DNA of 64,000 nucleotides from Dendrophyllia cribrosa (lineage: Eukaryota > Cnidaria > Anthozoa > Scleractinia > Dendrophylliidae). Made by a program: the position numbers and the translations under genes. The stretch is taken from NCBI GenBank assembly GCA_024195265.1, contig JAJLRJ010000002.1, forward strand, positions 22,593,070-22,657,069, in the 5' to 3' direction. Below are positions 25,396-37,518 of the stretch, piece by piece (position 1 is the first letter of the stretch; the number at the start of each line of letters is the position of its first letter). The notes under the pieces were generated by a model. It saw nothing but the letters and a program-made list of their open reading frames with translations, searched no databases and was not told the DNA's origin.

Positions 25396-26084
25396 AAAAG
25401 GCAACACAATAAATTTTTGATTTTCCATCTTTGACACTCTTCACTATTAATTTGGATTGAGCCAAAATAATTGATTCTCCATTACAAGTGTCAATTGTGT
25501 TTAAAAATTTTTGGTATCTCATACTTACACTTGCTGCAGGTTCGCATTTCCATCTCAGTATTGGTAGTCTTGTGTTGCATTCTATCCATTTATTTTATCG
25601 TTTGTAATACAACTTAGTTACAATAGGTTAAGTCTACAGTATTCTCTGAAATATTTGCAGATAGCATTGCTAACTGACTTGTTATTAAATAAATGTTTAA
25701 CTTAATTGCTTGCATCAACCTCATTGCTTAAAACTAAGAGTTCCTAAAACAAAGATGATAGTGCTAAATTGTAGATAAAAGTACAATGACAACCATGTAT
25801 TTTTTTTTTATTTCAACTCACGTAATACATTTACATGCAATCCATTTTATTTAAATTGATTACTCCTAATGTGTTTGCTTAAAGCAATTACTTCATAAAA
25901 CCCCATAAAATCAAGAATTTCTGAAACAAAATTGTACCATTATAGAAGATAGCACAATGACAACTGCAGTGTGTTTCTCAAAGTTTATTTCAGTGTGTAT
26001 AACTTTGTTACAATTTATTTTTATTTTATCAGTAAGTATATTATACCCCCACCCCCCACCATGAAAAAAAAGAGGCAATTTGAT
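25396..26084. other. AT-rich spacer after satellite
   Basis: A degenerate satellite-like unit (CACTATTAATTTGGATTGAG) remains at about 25440. Nothing else recognised. Confidence 0.4.
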
Positions 26085-26350
26085 TGTTGGATGTTCCTGA
26101 AAATAAACCATTTGTTTTATTACTAATGTTACAGTTGCTAATATTTAAGATGTTGGATGTTCCTGAAAATGAACCATTTGTTAGTTTTATTATTACAGTT
26201 GCTAATATTTAAGATGTTGGATGTTCCTGAAAATGAACCATGTGTTAGTTTTGTTAATATTAAAGTTGCTAATATTTAAGATGTTGGATGTTCCTGAAAA
26301 TAAACCATTTGTTAGTTTTATTAATATTACAGTTGCTGATTAATTTTAGA
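26085..26350. repeat. About 66 bp tandem repeat, 4 copies
   Basis: Units start GTTGGATGTTCCTGAAAAT at 26085, 26152, 26216 and 26283 and end with TACAGTTGCTAATATTTAAGA. Copies differ by small indels. Confidence 0.85.
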
Positions 26351-27475
26351 ATAAAAACACACTGACAACATTGCTGTATTTAGAGCTTTATTGACCTTAA
26401 TTTACCTTAGTTACAGAGTTTGTACACTAGTTCCTAATTAAGCCACAGGACCTACATAAGTCTATCATGGGGGGCATGCGCTCCTATGTGAAAAATACAG
26501 TGTCCAGTGAAACCAAGAGTGTTTGACAATTCAAGTGAAACACACAGGGTTCCCCAGACAGTGAGCAGCTGGATTATAACTGCTTGCTATCGAGTCATTA
26601 ATTGTCGATACCAAGCGTTTGCATGTATGACCGGATTCCGAATGAAACTGTTGTGCCGATTGTGATTGAAAGCCGAACAAGAAATTATATCAACAGAACA
26701 ACAAAATTCCACATACCTTTAATGGGTTGCTGTCATTCCATCATGGTTTCTGATGCTCCTCATAGGCAGCATCAAGATGAAATCCAGGTGGCTAATCATT
26801 TTATAGCTGCTTCAACCATTCATTTAATACAAGCTTTCATGACTCAAACATTGGGCAAGCAAAAAGATGCCTAAGAATGTTTATTTTGATAACTGACAAT
26901 GCTTTTGGTGACAGTTGGATAAGTGGTTTATCTGACAGCTCCTTGGTGATAATTTAGATGACAAAAGACAATTGAACAGTGCTTAAGCTCACAGCTGCTT
27001 TCTCATAATTGTGCGCAACAGAGTGTTTGAATCTCTCACAATAGATGACTATCAATTTTGTATGAAAGCAGACGCTTATTGGATAAGTGCTTATGGTTGA
27101 AACAGCTTTTGTTATGATAACTTTCCTCTCTACTCTCTAGGGTGTGTGTGCATTGTCCCAATATGCCCAGTGCAAAATGTGCTTAGTCCTTAAACAACTC
27201 TTGCTATATCTACCTGCAGTAACCAGAGAGACCACTAAACCTCAAAGGAGTAACCAAAACTGGGCTCCTTTAAAATGCTGAATGGCCTATAGCTTCTCAT
27301 CTGCAGTTTCCTAGTTTTAATTAAAATCAATATCTGGTTGAACCTTGCTAAATGTAGCTTCACCTGAATACAGTGCTAATAGACTGTCAAGTGAAACGTA
27401 AAAGAAAAAAATTGAAGCGCAACTAAGCGGGAGAATGACATCAATGCTGAAGTGTATGTTAAAAAAAGCCACAAA
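26351..27475. other. Spacer without recognisable feature
   Basis: A 90-codon plus frame at 26602-26874 has no domain or splice support. Nothing else seen. Confidence 0.4.
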
Positions 27476-27479
27476 CTTG

Positions 27480-27645
27480 TTAAAAAAAGCCGAATAAAAA
27501 TCCGAGAGAAAACGCCGAATAAAATCCGAAAGAAAACGCCGAATAAAATCCGAAAGAAAACGCCGAATAAAATCCGAAAGAAAACGCCGAATAAAATCCG
27601 AAAGAAAATGCCAAATAAAATCCGAAAGAAAAAGCCGAATAAAAA
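27480..27645. repeat. 24 bp minisatellite encoding PNKIRKKT
   Basis: About six units of AAAATCCGAAAGAAAACGCC plus GAAT. The period of 24 keeps frames open on both strands, giving an 85-codon plus ORF (27452-27709) with an 8-residue basic repeat. No splice or promoter evidence for a gene. Confidence 0.85.
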
Positions 27646-27977
27646 ACCCAGGGAGAAGGAAAAGGGAAAAACCATCCCATCCCACTGGGGCCCATTAACT
27701 AACAATTAAATTAATTAAGTTAAGCCGAATGAGAAGTCCAAGGACTTCTAGCCGAATGTGTGTGCAGAGTGTGTTTTGTAAGGTTCATCCAGAGCTCTTA
27801 TTTATTACCTCCCCATTCCCAGCCCCAGTTGACTGACCAGTACAAAGCATCTTTCTTGGCAGTTGTAGTTCACTATGGCAGGACTAAGCCATACCAAGGT
27901 AGTCTGGTCTAAAAATGGATGTGCTGGGCTTGCTGTGACTTATTAACTGGAAGTTTGGAATGCAGTAGCTAACCATA

Positions 27978-29934
27978 TTAGGTGTTCTGTGGAACTTGCA
28001 CAGCTACCAGAGATGGCAAAGTTGTCCAGGAAATCAAAGAAAACTGCAATGAAATAAAATTTAGTACATGCAACCAAAATGAGGACACACTGCAATCTAA
28101 CCTCTTTAACAAGTAAGGACATACTTTGTGCTTGAAAGCACTTTATTTCCCAAAAAATCTTAGAATGTCAAAATGCAGCATCTAAAGAAAACCCTTAACA
28201 GTTTTCAGAACCGTATAGAGGTTCCCTTTCTCAAAAGAAACAAAGCTGCCAACTCAAGTAATTCTAACCAAAGGGGACTCGGGCTCACAAACAGACCTCT
28301 TAGGCCCCGTTTACACGGGTCCGGACAAATTTTTGCACGGACGAATTTTGTTCCTAGACCACGTGTTTACATGGATCCGTGCAAATTCTGTTACAGATTG
28401 CAGTGGTGTTTACACAGATCAGGTCCCAAACTTGCACACTTAGCCGTTCAAAAATTCGTCCAGTTCCGCCGGTCCCGTGTAAACGCAAGGTGGAACCGTG
28501 CAAGTTTTTGTCCGTGCAAAAATTTGTCCGGACCCGTGTAAACGGGGCCTTAAAGGCAAAATATAAAGACCTGTACGAAACTCTACTGCTGATTAATTAA
28601 GCAAACCAGAAATGACAATAGACAGCCATGGTTTTTTTTACTGTCTTGGAGGCTCTAAGCCGAATTTTAGCCGACTTATAGGCTCCAGGATAGTCAAGAA
28701 ACAACACATAGACAACATTTGATGTGGTATGTAAACTTAAAGGGTCACTGTCACCTATTTTTAGTACCACTTTGAAAAACCAATAAACATTATTGTTTCA
28801 ATGGAAACCTTAAAATAATGGTCCAGTTTTGTTCACAAATACTCTACTAGCACACAGAAACTAGTGTATTCATTATCTTTGGCTGCAGATGGCCAGTATG
28901 GAAATGGTTGCAATTTGAAAAAATTGGCCAATTTTTTCAAGTTCCTTCCAAGTGTTGTAGATAAATCACAGGAAAACTGATTATGGTTTGTTCTTCCTTG
29001 AAGAAATCACTTGATATTTTCCCTTGGTATTCCAAGAGCAATTTGAGCAAAGGTACTTTGTCAACTATTTGGTGTATTTTGACTAAAAGACAGCAAATTC
29101 TGCGTGACAATGCCCCTTTAAATGGCTATTTATCGTCATTTCTCTTTAACTGATAGTAAATCAACGTTCAAATATTTAAACAGTTTTAAAGGAAAATTCG
29201 AATTATTTGTTATTTACTAATTATAATTTCTTTGTTTCGTCCATTAGTAATTGCAAAACAAGTATTTTCTTTGAATTTATACGCTTTTGTGCTTTGTGTA
29301 CTTTTATACAAAGACCATCGTGCGCGTTCGTTGAAAAAATTCGGGACTAATCTAAAAAAACTTTGGAACTAAAATTTAAGGTTGAAATAAATGACACTCG
29401 CTTTTTAAATTTCATTTAAAATTTGGCAGTAGTTAAACAAAACTTACCAGAATTAATTCATCTTGAAGGAACAGCGCAGTGTTGTTGGCCACGTGTGTTC
29501 GCAACATCAGCTCAAATTGTTGTTTTCTTGTTTCAACTGGAATTTTATCGGCCTGTAAAACAAAAATAATTCACTTTTATTTGAAGGAATATAATTCATT
29601 GTGAAAATTTGTTAAACAATGAAGCTCGCAAACGAAAAAAACAATTTTCTAGCACGCTTGTCATAACTGTACAAACCCGCGATTTGCGAGCAAAGTGGAA
29701 CATTGCGAGAAAATGAAAAACTGACCTTATTTTCCCACTTTTGACATATCCTCTGCAGATGTAATCGAACTTCTGCTAAAAAGCTCACAATAGAGGCAAA
29801 TTAAACAAAGATAACGGAGCTTTTCCTCCTCCTAAAACAGTAACTTGATGTCTAACCTGTTTGTCGCTCTTCTCCGGCTGAATGAAAATTGTTTTTGAAC
29901 GAGGGCGCCACTTCACGTGGTTTTTGTACCACAT
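27978..29934 (-). CDS. Unrecognised small gene, candidate 4 exons
   Basis: Not recognised. The strongest exon is 29448-29552 (105 nt, phase 0-0, CAG acceptor, GTAAGT donor), encoding a segment that starts ADKIPVETRKQQFELMLRTH. Upstream, an exon ends at 29726 with RICQKWENK and a GTCAGT donor; its acceptor is either at 29752 (joins in phase) or at 29775 (adds AEVRLHLQ but needs another exon 1 frame). A candidate first exon 29857-29934 starts MWYKNHVKWRPRSK after an in-frame TAG. A terminal exon 27978-28043 starts FSLISWTTLPSLVAVQ and ends TAA, joining in phase 0. The model gives about 91 aa. A GGCGGGAA element lies about 80 bp upstream. Exon 2 and the start are uncertain. Confidence 0.42.
28303..28548. 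mobile_element. Harbinger-like MITE, GGCCCCG termini, TTA duplication
   Basis: Starts GGCCCCGTTTACACGGGTCC and ends with its inverse; flanked by TTA on both sides. Inner arms: CAAATTTTTGCACGGAC with inverse. It lies just upstream (plus sense) of the candidate minus-strand gene's intron and explains the local ORFs. Confidence 0.8.
28737..29121. mobile_element. TTAA-flanked MITE of the AGGGTCACTGTC family
   Basis: Begins TTAAAGGGTCACTGTCACC and ends GTGACAATGCCCCTTTAA. A diverged second copy occupies about 39943-40787 and is itself interrupted by the element at 40028-40491. It lies in the long last intron of the candidate minus-strand gene. Confidence 0.65.
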
Positions 29935-30011
29935 GGTCTAAATTATGTTCTCTGATTGGCTCCTTGTATTGCACGTGCCTTTCATCCGGCCAGGCGTTTG
30001 CGGATTGAAAT

Positions 30012-30019
30012 GGCGGGAA
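30012..30019. promoter_or_regulatory. E2F-like element GGCGGGAA
   Basis: Equals the E2F core TTCCCGCC on the minus strand, about 80 bp upstream of the candidate ATG at 29934. It sits in a locally GC-richer patch (29860-30100) that also has ATTGGCGGT. Suggests a promoter for the minus-strand candidate gene; inference only. Confidence 0.35.
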
Positions 30020-30220
30020 GGATTGGCGGTAACCTGCGTCAGATCCAAGAGAGGCGGGTCGGCGGGTACGGTTTGACACATGTGCCGGCATAATTTCGAG
30101 CATAGCATCGAGCTTAATGCCGGCATAGTAGTACTGTTTTGCCGGCATAATAGTACTATTTTCAGTATTTTACGCAATAACAGTTATTTTTTTATTTCAT
30201 TTATTAATTAAAAACTATAA

Positions 30221-30285
30221 AACTTCAATCTATTGCTATCGGGCTGAATACTTTATACTCAGCCCGATAGCAATAGATTGAAGTT
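30221..30285. repeat. Perfect 27 bp hairpin
   Basis: Arms 30221-30247 and 30259-30285 are exact inverses (AACTTCAATCTATTGCTATC plus GGGCTGA) around an 11 bp loop. Probably the core of a small MITE. Confidence 0.85.
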
Positions 30286-30556
30286 GACACAAAACAAATA
30301 CAGTACCCCCCTCTCCGTGATTTATAACGTCAGATCAATGGCAAAGCTACTAACAATAAACATTTATTATTTGTTTAAGCATAGTTAGGCTAAAAACGCA
30401 AAGTGGAAAGAAAAAGCAAAGAAAACCGAAAAACAGTAAGTACAACTAAGGGGAACGAGTTTTATTTTGAGATGGCGTGGCATTCAAAATAGCCGGTATT
30501 CTAGATAGCGAGTCTACTGTGTAATAGATGTAGTTTCTACATATACAACCGTTATT

Positions 30557-30985
30557 TAGGTCGTCACGCGACGTCTCTCCTCTATGGTCGTGACTAGAAT
30601 CAGGTTGGACCACCCCGGACACTTATTGAGAATTATGTAACGTAATGTCGACACTTAGAATTTATTTTCAATAAATTTTCAAGTGTACAAAAGAAAATCT
30701 AAAATCCCCACTCAGGATTGAACCTGTGACTTCAGCTAGGGTTAGGCTTACATAACCTACCGTACCACCCAGCTTCTCGGTTGTTTAGTCCTAAATTTAA
30801 CTATATAAACTGCTAACCCCAACCTCAACTGCAAGCTGACCACTAACTCCGTTATATAAGTCTCAATAAGGCGTCCGAGGTGGTCCAACCTGATTTTGGA
30901 GTATCCATTCTAGTCACCACCCTCTCCCCTTCTTCTCTATACTCCCAGGGACAAGAGTTGCGTGACGACCCATTTAACGGTTGCT
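30557..30985. mobile_element. Inverted-repeat element enclosing tRNA-like sequence
   Basis: Left arm GGTCGTCACGCGACGTCTCT with GACTAGAATCAGGTTGGACC; the right arm is its diverged inverse (GGTGGTCCAACCTGATTTTG, TTGCGTGACGACC). Between them, on the minus strand at about 30694-30776, lies a tRNA-like unit with A-box-like TGGGTGGTACGGTAGG and B-box GGTTCAATCC, as in a tRNA-derived SINE head. Not a functional tRNA: the acceptor arms do not pair convincingly. Confidence 0.5.
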
Positions 30986-30989
30986 TAGG

Positions 30990-32398
30990 GGACTAATACT
31001 CAGTCGACTGGCAATCCCTTTGGAAGCTCGACTTTAACTTGCAGTTGCCATTCATAACAGATAACAATAAGCTCATCAATGTGCAGCACGTCACGTCCAT
31101 TCTGGATCACCACGACTATGTAGCATATCGACGCAATTAGACCTTATATATGATGACGTGACCAGCTCAAAATGCCACCCTTTCAAAATTCACCACCAAG
31201 CCTCGTTTGTACCAAAATTCCTTGTAAACCTTTGACAAGTTCACGCCGTTTTTGAGTGGGTATCCTTTTCAACTTTTCTCCTTTGATGAGATTTTCACAG
31301 GTTTACACTTCGAAAGCGAGGCTTGGGGCTGAAATTAGTTATTCTGACGTAAACATGTATAAGGGCTATTGCCAATGCAGACAAAAATAAAAGACTCAGT
31401 CTATAGAAAGAGTAAATTAAATAGACACAACAAAACTACAGAAGAATGTTAACAAGTTTATTTAATAAAATAATTGAGAACAAGATTGAGTACTAAATAT
31501 TTCAACGCCTTGTTTTCAACAAATAAAAAATTATAATATATTACTGTTTTTTTATTTTTTTACGAGTTGCACTACTACAATGTTTTTGACAATCAACATA
31601 ATACATTTTTTTTTTCTAGCGAGCTTGCAATAATATAAAAAAGAAGTTTCATAAAATTTTAAATATATTCCCTTGTCGATGTAAATGATTAGGACAGAGA
31701 TGAGTTACAAACTTTTGATTCGCTAAATCCGATCCCCCCTTAAAAACGTTTCGTTGCACACGACGAAAAAACCGACTATTGTTCGCTACAACTTGGAATT
31801 CGGTATTTCGCACACGTTTATTTTTATTTTGCTTTTGCTTATGGCTTTGCCGCGTTAGTTCCTAGAACGAGAGTGTTTCTTTTGTCTTATGTCTGTGCTC
31901 ACTGCTTATGCATGTGACGTCATATCGTCACTAAAATTATGCTTATGCTCATGTCGCTAGTGAAAAAATGTCTTGAAGACATCATTTTCCTTAATCAACC
32001 ACATGTCTTATTTCTCACCCCTCAGAAGGCAAATGAAATCCCGCTTGAATTGGTTATCAGTCAACTACTGCATTTAGAATCTCTTGGAGCTATAGCGGAC
32101 CATCTCCCTTAACCTTTTCACTCCCAGAGTTAATTATGGAGACATGTAATGCAGTTCTAACTTTTAAGTCTGTGGATTAAATCCTATGATGTGACCATTC
32201 AAATAAAACCTCTTTGGCAGTACTTTTGCATGGTACCATTTTTTTTTCTTCAATATTTTACAAAATGAAATTTGTAATTTTTCTTGAATTTTGGTTAATA
32301 GCGAGAGTGGTAACTTACGAGAGATTTAATTATATACCGTACACATCAGTATATTAGTTGTACTATACTTATATTAATGCCATATATCTAATATTTAA
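30990..32398. other. AT-rich region downstream of LONP2
   Basis: Contains the LONP2 3' flank. On the minus strand ATTAAA at about 32325 is a possible weak polyadenylation signal. A TTAA-flanked MITE is at 32109-32298. No gene. Confidence 0.4.
32109..32298. mobile_element. TTAA-flanked MITE, CTTTTCACTCCC family copy 1
   Basis: TTAACCTTTTCACTCCCAGAG to GAATTTTGGTTAA. Shares TTTGAATGGTCACATCATAG-type sequence (inverse here) with copies at 38791-39006 and 40784-40958. Confidence 0.7.
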
Positions 32399-35300
32399 CT
32401 ACAGTTTGCTGCTTAGTGGTTTACTGCTGATAGCCTGCGCCATGCCAGGAAATTCATCATCAAACGCTGCACGTAAGACATCCTCCACCCTGTTGGCCAG
32501 AATAAAGTCCATCTCATCCTGATAAATAATTAAACAAAAATACATTTTAGAAATTATTACCTTAAAAACGACAATGAACGTTTAAATAAACGATTAATGA
32601 AAAAACCTTAGACAACAAGGGAAGTCTTCGGGTTGCTCATTGTTTGATGATCCGGCCGCCATCTTGAACAGAGAGTTTCTCGCCATTTTGTTTTGGGACG
32701 ATTGAGCATGTGCTATAAATGTAATATGGAGAGTCCCAGAGCTACTTGCCATGCATGGAAAGAAACAAGGGGGAAGGAGGCCCGTAGAACTGGGTAAACT
32801 GGAAAGCGTTAACCCTTTAAATTAACCAGAGTAATGGAATGGAGCTGAATGGAAGCACACGTTGCAAAGGGAAATGTGAGCTCGGTGGGAATGAACTCAT
32901 CACCTCAAGAACAGTTACCAACTGAGGTACGTTTCTATGTATGTGGAATTTTACAAGTAGATATGTAAATGAACACGTAAATGGGCTTGGAAGACCCTAG
33001 GTCACAGGATTATTAATACCCACGGGCATGAATCAAGTGACTGCACTGAAACCCCGACGCATTCAGTTGTCAAAACAACAAATTGTCGCGTGATTACGCA
33101 CAACTGTGCCATTGTACAAAATACTTGCAATTTACCTAGGGCTTGTCTGCATGGGATAAATGGATGTCACTGTAACACGATGTGAAATACCGCACGGGAC
33201 ATTTGGAGAACCATGCAAGGTTAAATAAAGAACGCAGTAAACCATACACTCTTACCTTTACATTATCCGGGAGTTCCGAAATATCCTAAATTTGGAAGAA
33301 ACAATTCAAAGTTATGAACAATAAGGTAGGTATATTAAGTAATGATCCGCATAAGAAGAATAGTACTCAACGGCAATGCACGATGACATGTAAACTTTTT
33401 TCATTGTTTCAAATAGTGATCTCATTGGCTTAGACTCAAAAACCGCTGAAAAGTTAAGGTTCAATGTGCATTAAGTCTATATTTTTTTAAGGTTTCAAGT
33501 TATTTGAGACCCAATCGCACAACATGCAAGTTTTAAAAGATATTGTATTTGGGGAACTTCATCAAAGAAGCAAAATTATTAGCTATTGTCTTCTGCTATT
33601 CTGATTGGTTAAGCACGAACATTTCCTAAAATTTATTTGACGCAAATGGATTTTCTTTATTTTTAAAATGAAATATAATTATGAACCATCAGATCCTCCT
33701 CTATTCTTGAAACCAAAGATATTCTATGTGGGAAAGAGCCAATGCCGCAGAACAATGAAGTTTACTATAGTTCTTATGTGGAGCATTACTTAAGTCTTCA
33801 CGAGTCAAGTGGCCCACAACTGTTGGAGCTTAACCCGGTTATGACTGAGAGTTACTACTCCCCCCTGGATAGGATGTAAGTTCATAGCAAGGTAGAACCC
33901 CTCCCACCCCACCCCCTTAAACTCCGGCTCCAGCAAAACATTCGTCGGTACCTGAATGTGGAGCGAATGTGGAGTAAAGTTTCTTGTCCAAGGAAGAGAC
34001 CTGGACTTGTAACACAAGAGTTCGACACACTCTACACCTAAGTGGAGAGACACATTGTTGAGCAACGCTTCTTGTCTAAGAAACAAATACGACAGGAAAG
34101 ATCACGAAAAGCCATACACCTTCAGGACGACTTGAGCCTGCGGCAGATTAGACCAGGCCTCCACGGTCTTATCAAGGTTGATCGAAAAATAAACCGTTCC
34201 TCACCTTTTCGTTCCGTCTTGGTAGTATCACTCTTTTCAGACCCGCTCTATGAGCTGCCAACACTTTTTCTTTTATTCCACCGACCTACAAAGGTAAACA
34301 CACCGAGTAATATGCGCATATCGATCGGTCCAACAGAAAAATGTGAACTAGCTTTAAAGGTGTCCGCTCGGACAAAGGTCTGTTACTAAGCCTTACCGGT
34401 AAAACAAGGCCTCTTAATGTGATTTCACCTGTCATGGCTGTGTCGGACCGGGTACACCGACCACTGGAGAGAAATGAAAATAATTACATCTGGTCAAGCA
34501 AGCCATGGTCAATAAAAATAAACTCAAAGATCGCTGCGAACTATTTACAAATTACAGCAAACCTTGATAAACTGGTGCCAAGCGCGAGAAAAATGAATTT
34601 GGTGTTGTGATCTGATTGGCCAAGAAAACATATTGTTTGCTGTGTTTGGTTAAACCAAAACTAAATTCTCGTGTTTCATCCCCCCACCGACGCAGCACCA
34701 CAGTTTCTCTAGAAACTAACCCCATTCATTTGTTGGTTAAACCAAGTTGTACAAGTATGTCAAACATGCTCCCTCAAACCCTCTTCAAAGTCCCCCTTCA
34801 CCCCTTCCCCCCCTGTATGTCAAACATGCTCCCTCAAACCCTCTTCAAAGTCCCCCTTCACCCCCCTCCCCGCCTGTAAGTCAAACATGCTCCCTCAAAC
34901 CCTCTTCAAATTCCCCCTTCACCCCCTTCCCCCCTACGTCAAACATGCTCAATCAAACCCTCTTCAAAGTCCCCCTTCACCCCTTCCTTCCCTGTATGTC
35001 AAACATGCTCAATCAAACCCTCTTCAAAGTCCCCCTTCACCCCCTCCCCGCCTGTACGTCAAACATGCTCCCTCAAACCCTCTTCAAATTCCCCCTTCAC
35101 CCCCTTCCCCGCTACGTCAAACATGCTCAATCAAACCCTCTTCAAAGTCCCCCTTCACCCCTTCCCCCCCTGTATGTCAAACATGCTCCCTCAAACCCTC
35201 TTCAAAGTCCCCCTTCACCCCCTCCCCGCTTGTATGTCAAACATGCTCCCTCAAACTTTCTTCAAATTCCCCCTTCACCCCCTTCCCCCCTACGTCAAAC

Positions 35301-37518
35301 ATGCTCAATCAAACCCTCTTCAAAGTCCCCCTTCACCCCTTCCCCCCCTGTATGTCAAACATGCTCAATCAAACCCTCTTCAAAGTCCCCCTTTCACCCC
35401 CTTCCCCCCGTATGTCAAACATGCTCCCTCAAACCCTCTTCAAAGTCCCCCTTCACCCCCTTCCCCCCGTATGTCAAACGTGCTCCCTCAAACTTTCTTC
35501 AAAGTCCCCCTTCACCTCCTTCCGTTTAACCCTTCCTCTGGATCCACCCAATAATCTAGGATTATGCACTTAAAACTCTTTGATTTCTGTAACAAAAACG
35601 ACACTTTTTCCCCGAGAGGAATGTAAAACGGAAGAAAGAAGTACCTGAATAACGAAACGAGCACGGTCACGATCGTAACACCGGCAGACGGACCGTCTTT
35701 ACCCACAGCACCTGCTGGGAAATGGATATGAACATCCGTGCGCTCCAGAAGGTCTATGCCATCCTCTGACGTCAGGCAGTACTGCAGTGGTCAGACAGAC
35801 AGACAGACAAATAGTTAGGCAGACAGAAAGAAAGAAAAGACAGACATGTAGTGAGTAACTTTTTGATTAACCACTTTATGTTGACGTTTATGTAAAGTCT
35901 CAGTTATGCTACGCCTCCGAAGTCTGGTCTCCCGCCCAAAAATCACTTCAAGCAAAGATCGGACGAGTTCAGAGGCGAGCAACAAGATAAATTCTTAAGG
36001 TGAAGATTGGTGACATGTCTAGACTACGAGCAGTCTCTCTTTTCCAGCTTAGTCCGTCGAGCGAGAAACGAAAAAACATTAGCGAACGGATAATGGCCGC
36101 GCGAAACTGGGGGCGAGGCAGGCGCGGACGGACTAAGCTGGGAAAGAGAGACTGCTCGTAGTCTATGAAATGTCAAACAAGGAGAGATTGCTTAGCCTGG
36201 ACATGTTGTACGACAGACGACTGAAAGACCTTGTATTTTTTTTACAAGGCCCTATACGGTTATATTGACCTTAATGTGGAACTCTTTTGTAGTTTTATAA
36301 GCCATGGCGGTACTCGTTTAAGTAAGAATCAAATTTTGTAAAACCAGCCCTTTTCATCTTCTTTCTTCAATCGTAAAATAACCCTTCCAATAGTTTCCTT
36401 AGCCCCGGCTCTTTTAAAGTTTTTCTCATTCAATTTGATATAAGATATGTTGTGTACGTGGTCGCTATTTCGTACCTGCCCCTGTCACTCTAATGTAATT
36501 ACTTAGTTCTGTTATTAACTTTTAGTCCTTTTATAATCTAGTATTTAAGTCTCTTGGGTAGGCGCCTCGCATGGAGCTTCGCGTCCCGTTTGCACCTTTC
36601 AATTTGGTCCATCTTATTTTTGTGAGTTTGTGTCCAAAAACTTAAAGTTGATAAAAAAATGTGCGGGTATAATAAACAAATGAGGATCATTCACCTCAAC
36701 AGAGCGACTTCTAAGCCAACTTAGAGCCAACTGCGCAGACTCCTTCATAACATCTCCTGAATATTGAAACGAAAAATTTGGTCATATCACTTACAATACT
36801 TACAGTTACTTTCATCACTGACCAGCGAAACATTTTGGTCCATTTATTTTACTACCCCGTTCTACGAGCTAAGCCGCAGTAAACAACCGTGTAAATATTA
36901 ACGTACCCAGCTGGCCAGTAAGGGTCAATTTTCCTTCCCCTCCCATCCGTGTGGCTTCCACGAACATGATCTCTCCGCCCATTGCTGTCCAAGCTAAGCC
37001 TAAGGAGAAATATAAAACAAATACATTTTTAAGAATCCAATTTCAAGTCCAGGCTAACCAGTGGTTATAGCGTGACACGGGAGTTAAACTTAGGACAACT
37101 GTGTTACAAAATAATCCAACAAAAGTTTTAACTTAGCGATATAGAGGATGACATATAGATTACGAGTCCAGCCCATCAATCCATTCTGACACGCCTCTTC
37201 ACAAAGCAAAAGCACGCAATCGCCACAAGCGCAGAAAAGATTGTTTTGGTTTTGTTTCTGATTAGAGAGGGTATTTTTCAAGTACAATGTATATGGAAAG
37301 CAAAGGAAATGAGAAGGAATCTGACACTTTCATAGTTAGAGAGACCATGTGCTTTTGATAGCGGCGGCCATGTTGGAGTCGCGAGATTAAACGTGTTTGA
37401 GTTAAATCTTTTTGTGAGTTGAACATTTATAGATATTGATCCAGGAGACACTACACTTACCAACAGCAACTCCAGGTGTACAGAGTCTTTGAGCCACTTC
37501 TGATTCAAATATAGGAGG
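32399..37518 (-). CDS. LONP2: LONP2 exons 22-29: Ser-Lys protease domain and PTS1
   Basis: Exon 22 starts with [20 protein letters not shown]. Exon 23 has [15 protein letters not shown] and exon 24 [16 protein letters not shown]. Exon 25 carries [15 protein letters not shown] with catalytic Ser718. Exon 26 gives [14 protein letters not shown]. Exon 27 gives [19 protein letters not shown] with catalytic Lys761; the Ser-to-Lys spacing of 43 residues equals that of E. coli Lon (679/722). Exon 28 encodes only [10 protein letters not shown] (30 nt). Exon 29 ends SSKL and a TAG stop, a canonical type 1 peroxisomal targeting signal. A complete and probably active protease. Confidence 0.96.

Noticed and set aside
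27317..27709. Minus ORFs with LSDFIRRF / FGFYSAFS repeats
   Set aside because: Shadows of the 24 bp minisatellite on the opposite strand.
34042..34389. 115-codon plus ORF
   Set aside because: Antisense shadow of LONP2 exon 27 (34205-34285) and flanking intron.
34747..35573. Overlapping ORFs of 260, 228 and 143 codons on plus
   Set aside because: They are translations of a 59 bp tandem repeat without stops, antisense in a LONP2 intron; unit length is not a multiple of 3, so frames rotate without selection.
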